Source: Bacillota bacterium
GTDB taxonomy: Bacteria > Vulcanimicrobiota > JAMDEM01
Direction: 5' to 3'
Length of the DNA stretch: 7,852 bases
Assembly: GCA_023486985.1 (NCBI GenBank)
Contig: JAMDEM010000034.1
Span: forward strand, 1-7,852
This document shows, piece by piece, positions 5,586-7,852 of this stretch; positions within the stretch are counted from its first letter, which is position 1, and each line of letters opens with the position of its first letter. The notes under the pieces are model-generated. The model was given only the letters and a program-made list of their open reading frames with translations, was not told the DNA's origin and did no database searches. Made by a program: the position numbers and the translations under genes.

Positions 5586-5801
5586 TTAAGCTATTTTCTT
5601 TTCAATGGTAGTTAGTCTGTTTTCATGATTGTGAAGTCTGTCTTCATGTTCACTTAAGATTGCCTGAAGAAATTTGTTCCCGTCCCTCACTTCATCTTTA
5701 AGTTCATTAACAGCATGCCATACATTATCTAAACCCTCTCTGAATGCCCTGAAGTCAGAACGAAGACCATCGAGTAAAACTGCTACTTCTCTGTCTTCCA
5801 T
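5586..5801 (-). CDS. Small coiled-coil protein of unknown function
   Basis: A 71-residue, highly charged, cysteine-free protein predicted to be a long helix or coiled coil: regular spacing of Leu/Val/Ile/Phe in LLDGLRSDFRAFREGLDNVWHAVNELKD and in EHEDRLHNHENRLTTIEKKI (heptad-like). No membrane segment or signal peptide is visible. The start is supported by AAGAAGG about ten bases upstream. It precedes the CBS-BON gene by 30 nt on the same strand, so the two are likely cotranscribed and might act together. The pattern is like short regulatory or scaffold helices found next to diverse genes. Function not recognised. Confidence 0.7.
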   Translation of the reverse strand: MEDREVAVLLDGLRSDFRAFREGLDNVWHAVNELKDEVRDGNKFLQAILSEHEDRLHNHENRLTTIEKKIA

Positions 5802-5886
5802 CTTTAAACAGCCTTCTTTAATTTTGTGATAAAATTCTTTTAATCTTTTAAAATCCCTTTTTGTAGTATATTGATTATTTTATGAT

Positions 5887-5941
5887 TTTATTTTGCAATC
5901 GGAATACCCAGCAGTATTGCTGTGGGGTAGTTTATTTTGCA
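5887..5941. repeat. Hairpin bounded by 11-bp direct repeats in the divergent intergenic region
   Basis: TTTATTTTGCA occurs at 5887-5897 and again at 5931-5941. Between them is an imperfect hairpin (TACCCAGCAG with CTGTGGGGTA, 5905-5914 and 5920-5929, loop TATTG, one mismatch and one G-T pair). It lies between the start of the minus-strand coiled-coil gene and the + strand TPR gene. Reading rightward, the stem is followed by TAGTTTATTTTG, which makes a weak terminator-like shape, but nothing is transcribed into it from the left on the + strand nearby. It may be a REP-like repeat; no other copy is in this window. The rest of 5802-6011 is A+T-rich and shows no gene. Confidence 0.55.
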
Positions 5942-6011
5942 TTACTCTGAAGGAAGCGGGAGTCTGTTATAGAAAGAATTGTCAGCAAAATTATTCTTCA
6001 AGGAAAGCATT

Positions 6012-6842
6012 ATGAAAAATAAAGAAAGCATGAATAACGAAATTAAAAGACTAAGGAAAGCAGTTGAAAACAATCCCAATGATGCCGGGGCGCATTTCAA
6101 TCTTGGTTTGGCATACGTTGATAAAGGAATGTCAGATAAAGCTATGGCTGAATATAAAAGGGCAATTAAGATTAATTCCAAGATGCCTGAGGCACATAAT
6201 AATCTTGGAATTATCTATGCCGATATGGGGATGCTTAACAAAGCTGCGGCAGAATATAAAAAAGCCATTAAAATCAATTCAAAACATGCAAGTGCCTATA
6301 ATAATCTTGGGAACATTTATTACGATAAAAAAATACTGGATAAAGCTATATTTCTGTACAAAAAAGCAATCAAGATTGATCCAAAAGATGCAGATTCTCA
6401 CAATAATCTTGGGCTGGCTTATGATGAAAGAAATATGCTGGATGAAGCAATAGCTGCATACAAAAAAGCAATTAAGATTAATCCAAAAGATGCAGACGCA
6501 CATTGTAATCTCGGCATAGTTTATTGTGAAAAGGGTTTGAAGTATAACGAAATAGCAGAGTTCAAAAAAGCAATTAAGGTTGATCCAAATTATGCAAGAG
6601 CTCATTATAATCTTGGATTGGCTTATAAAGAAAAAGGAGTGTTAGATAAAGCCATAGTTGAATACAAGAAGGCAATAGGGCTTGACCCGAATTATGCTGA
6701 TGCATATGAAAATTTGGCAGAAGTTTATTTTTCGAAAAAGAAATACAGTTTAGCTGTAAAACAATGTGATAGGGCCATAAAACTGGGAGCAAAACCGGAT
6801 AAGAAGTTTTTGAAATCCCTTGAGCCTTATCGAAAAAAGTAA
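6012..6842 (+). CDS. Tetratricopeptide repeat (TPR) protein, seven repeats
   Basis: A 276-residue protein made almost entirely of seven consecutive 34-residue TPRs (about residues 21-54, 55-88, 89-122, 123-156, 157-190, 191-224 and 225-258) with a basic C-terminal tail. Typical positions are clear: NNLGxxY, then LDKA, then YKKAIKIxP. TPR superhelices bind other proteins or peptides, so this is a scaffold or adaptor; the partner is not evident. No signal peptide or catalytic domain is seen. The ATG at 6012 was chosen because AGGAAAG precedes it; an upstream TTG at 5979 would add 11 residues with no Shine-Dalgarno site. Repeats 3 to 5 are also close at the DNA level. Base composition is more A+T-rich than the rnf genes, which may point to separate ancestry. 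Confidence 0.9.
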   Translation: MKNKESMNNEIKRLRKAVENNPNDAGAHFNLGLAYVDKGMSDKAMAEYKRAIKINSKMPEAHNNLGIIYADMGMLNKAAAEYKKAIKINSKHASAYNNLGNIYYDKKILDKAIFLYKKAIKIDPKDADSHNNLGLAYDERNMLDEAIAAYKKAIKINPKDADAHCNLGIVYCEKGLKYNEIAEFKKAIKVDPNYARAHYNLGLAYKEKGVLDKAIVEYKKAIGLDPNYADAYENLAEVYFSKKKYSLAVKQCDRAIKLGAKPDKKFLKSLEPYRKK

Positions 6843-6907
6843 GGGATTTGTCTGCTGCCGAATATGAAAAATAGAACTTTAGTAGATTGCATACTTGCGG
6901 TGGTTAT

Positions 6908-6913
6908 GGTGGG
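6908..6913 (+). promoter_or_regulatory. Ribosome binding site supporting the inner start of the HEAT-repeat gene
   Basis: GGTGGG lies four bases before the ATG at 6918. The ATG at 6864 has no comparable site, so the inner ATG is favoured. Confidence 0.5.
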
Positions 6914-6917
6914 AAAT

Positions 6918-7583
6918 ATGAATGCAAAGTTTGAAGAAAAATTAAATAGTAAAAAATATTTAGTAAGAGAAAGACTTGCAAATTTTTTAGGTCGGAGAAA
7001 AAATATTACGGAAGCTCCAGGCATATTGGTACGATTACTTAACGATAAATCTTCATTTGTGAGAAGTGAAGCTCTTAATTCTTTAATGAAAATTGGCAGT
7101 AAAAAATACTTTTCAAAAGTACTGCCTCTTTTAGATGATAAAAATTATGTTGTGAAAATAGATGCAATTGAGTGCATTGCACGATTAGGAAAAAAAAGGG
7201 CATTAAAACATTTGTTAAAGCATCTTAAAGATAAGAATGGGATTGTGAGGATGTATGTGGGAACTGTAATAGGAGAGATCGGAGATAAAACATGTGCTGG
7301 ATATTTAGAGAAAAGATTAAAGATTGAGCATAGTAGTCATGCAAAGGTGGGGTTACTTGACGGCTTGTATCGTCTTGGCCAGAAAGAAAGACTTTTAGGG
7401 CTGATTCATTTGCTTAAAAGTCGTAATTACAGAGTTCGATGTGCTGTAGCTAACACTTTTGCCTCTTTAATAAATAAAAGAAACCAAAGTCTAATTAAAG
7501 AATCTCTTTTAAACGCACTTAAAAATGAAGCTACAGTAGCCGCAAGGTCTTCCATGGAAGGTGCTTTGAAGAATATAAATTAA
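6918..7583 (+). CDS. HEAT-repeat protein
   Basis: A protein of about 221 residues built from HEAT (PBS-lyase-like) helical repeats. From the 6918 start the repeat signature recurs: LLNDKSSFVRSEALNSLMKIG, LLDDKNYVVKIDAIECIARLG, HLKDKNGIVRMYVGTVIGEIG, then a more divergent unit ending in LLDGLYRLG, and a last one with LLKSRNYRVRCAVANTF. These show the usual D-x(4)-VR-x(2)-A pattern with a Gly at the second helix end. Such proteins bind partner proteins; no lyase active site or cofactor residues are recognisable. The reading frame also has an ATG at 6864 that would add 18 residues including a hydrophobic VDCILAVVMVG stretch; the inner start has the better ribosome binding site. It follows the TPR gene closely on the same strand and is equally A+T-rich. 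Function unknown. Confidence 0.82.
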   Translation: MNAKFEEKLNSKKYLVRERLANFLGRRKNITEAPGILVRLLNDKSSFVRSEALNSLMKIGSKKYFSKVLPLLDDKNYVVKIDAIECIARLGKKRALKHLLKHLKDKNGIVRMYVGTVIGEIGDKTCAGYLEKRLKIEHSSHAKVGLLDGLYRLGQKERLLGLIHLLKSRNYRVRCAVANTFASLINKRNQSLIKESLLNALKNEATVAARSSMEGALKNIN

Positions 7584-7646
7584 GTCTACAAAAAGTCAAA
7601 ATAATAGAAAACAATAGTTCTCTTATTGCAAAAGAGGTATACAGAA

Positions 7647-7852
7647 ATGAAAACTTCAAAGAAAAGAAATATTCAAAAAGCAGAAAAATATTATGATAAA
7701 GGCGTGGAGTATGGGACTGTCGGCAAATTTGAGGCGGCAAAAGCTGAATTCAAAAAGGCTTTGAATGTTGACCCATCTTATGTACCGGCAAAAAATTCTT
7801 TAATGATAATTAAAGATTTAACTGATAATAAAATAAAAAATAAAACATTTGT
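7647..7852 (+). CDS. Start of a TPR-like protein (3' end beyond the window)
   Basis: An open frame of 68 codons that runs off the right edge. It begins with a Lys-rich segment, then one TPR-like helix pair: KAEKYYDKGVEYGTVGKFEAA, then AEFKKALNVDPSYVPAKNSL. The A-E-F-K-K-A-L-N-V-D-P-S-Y pattern matches the second TPR helix and the start of the next repeat, as in the gene at 6012-6842. GAGG nine bases before the ATG supports the start. It is on the same strand as the TPR and HEAT genes, 63 nt after the latter, so all three may form one unit. The rest of the protein, including any catalytic domain, is not visible. Confidence 0.72.
   Translation, partial: MKTSKKRNIQKAEKYYDKGVEYGTVGKFEAAKAEFKKALNVDPSYVPAKNSLMIIKDLTDNKIKNKTF

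Noticed and set aside
5058..5589. Plus-strand open frames across the CBS-BON gene
   Set aside because: They are antisense to a well-supported two-domain gene and show no domain pattern of their own.
5861..5886. Possible + strand promoter (TTGTAG and TATGAT) for the TPR gene, and a minus-strand TATACT box at 5865-5870 for the coiled-coil gene
   Set aside because: The 14-nt spacing on the + strand is too short and no matching -35 box was found for the minus strand; in such A+T-rich DNA these matches are expected by chance.

Overview
The window holds the downstream part of an rnf operon, followed by a convergent regulatory gene pair and an A+T-rich stretch of solenoid-repeat genes. The order rnfG (partial at the left edge), rnfE, rnfA, rnfB, then apbE, a NusG-domain-II protein and a 'Gx transporter'/HepI-like membrane protein is typical of anaerobic bacteria that carry a ferredoxin:NAD+ oxidoreductase (Rnf) ion pump. 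The moderate G+C content, the long multi-cluster RnfB and the many dispersed intergenic palindromes suggest an anaerobe from a Nitrospirota-, Desulfobacterota- or candidate-phylum-like lineage. That placement is an inference with low confidence; no rRNA or other phylogenetic marker is present.

Region by region. 2-3661: rnfG-rnfE-rnfA-rnfB-apbE, all on the + strand. The genes are tightly packed (4-nt overlap, 13-nt and 4-nt gaps) except for a 218-nt interruption between rnfG and rnfE that is filled by two repeat families. 3662-3790: two strong adjacent hairpins. 3791-4673: NusG-II and Gx-transporter genes with a 17-nt overlap. 4674-4860: a long copy of the same palindromic element seen upstream of rnfE. 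It sits exactly between two convergent stop codons and contains an internal A-B-A-B tandem array. 4860-5801: a minus-strand pair, a short coiled-coil protein followed by a CBS-CBS-BON protein. 5802-6011: an intergenic region with a hairpin flanked by direct repeats. 6012-7852: a seven-TPR protein, a HEAT-repeat protein and the start of another TPR-like protein, all on the + strand and visibly richer in A+T than the rnf part.

How the genes work together. RnfA and RnfE form the membrane core that normally shares a [2Fe-2S] cluster. RnfB brings electrons from ferredoxin through several [4Fe-4S] clusters. RnfG carries covalent FMN, which ApbE attaches. The NusG-II and Gx proteins often accompany this set, but their role is unresolved. 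The main oddity is in RnfE: one of its two conserved cluster cysteines (position 108) is threonine, while RnfA keeps both of its cysteines. RnfG also has Thr where the flavinylation motif normally has Asp. No CRISPR array, tRNA, rRNA or transposase gene was found.
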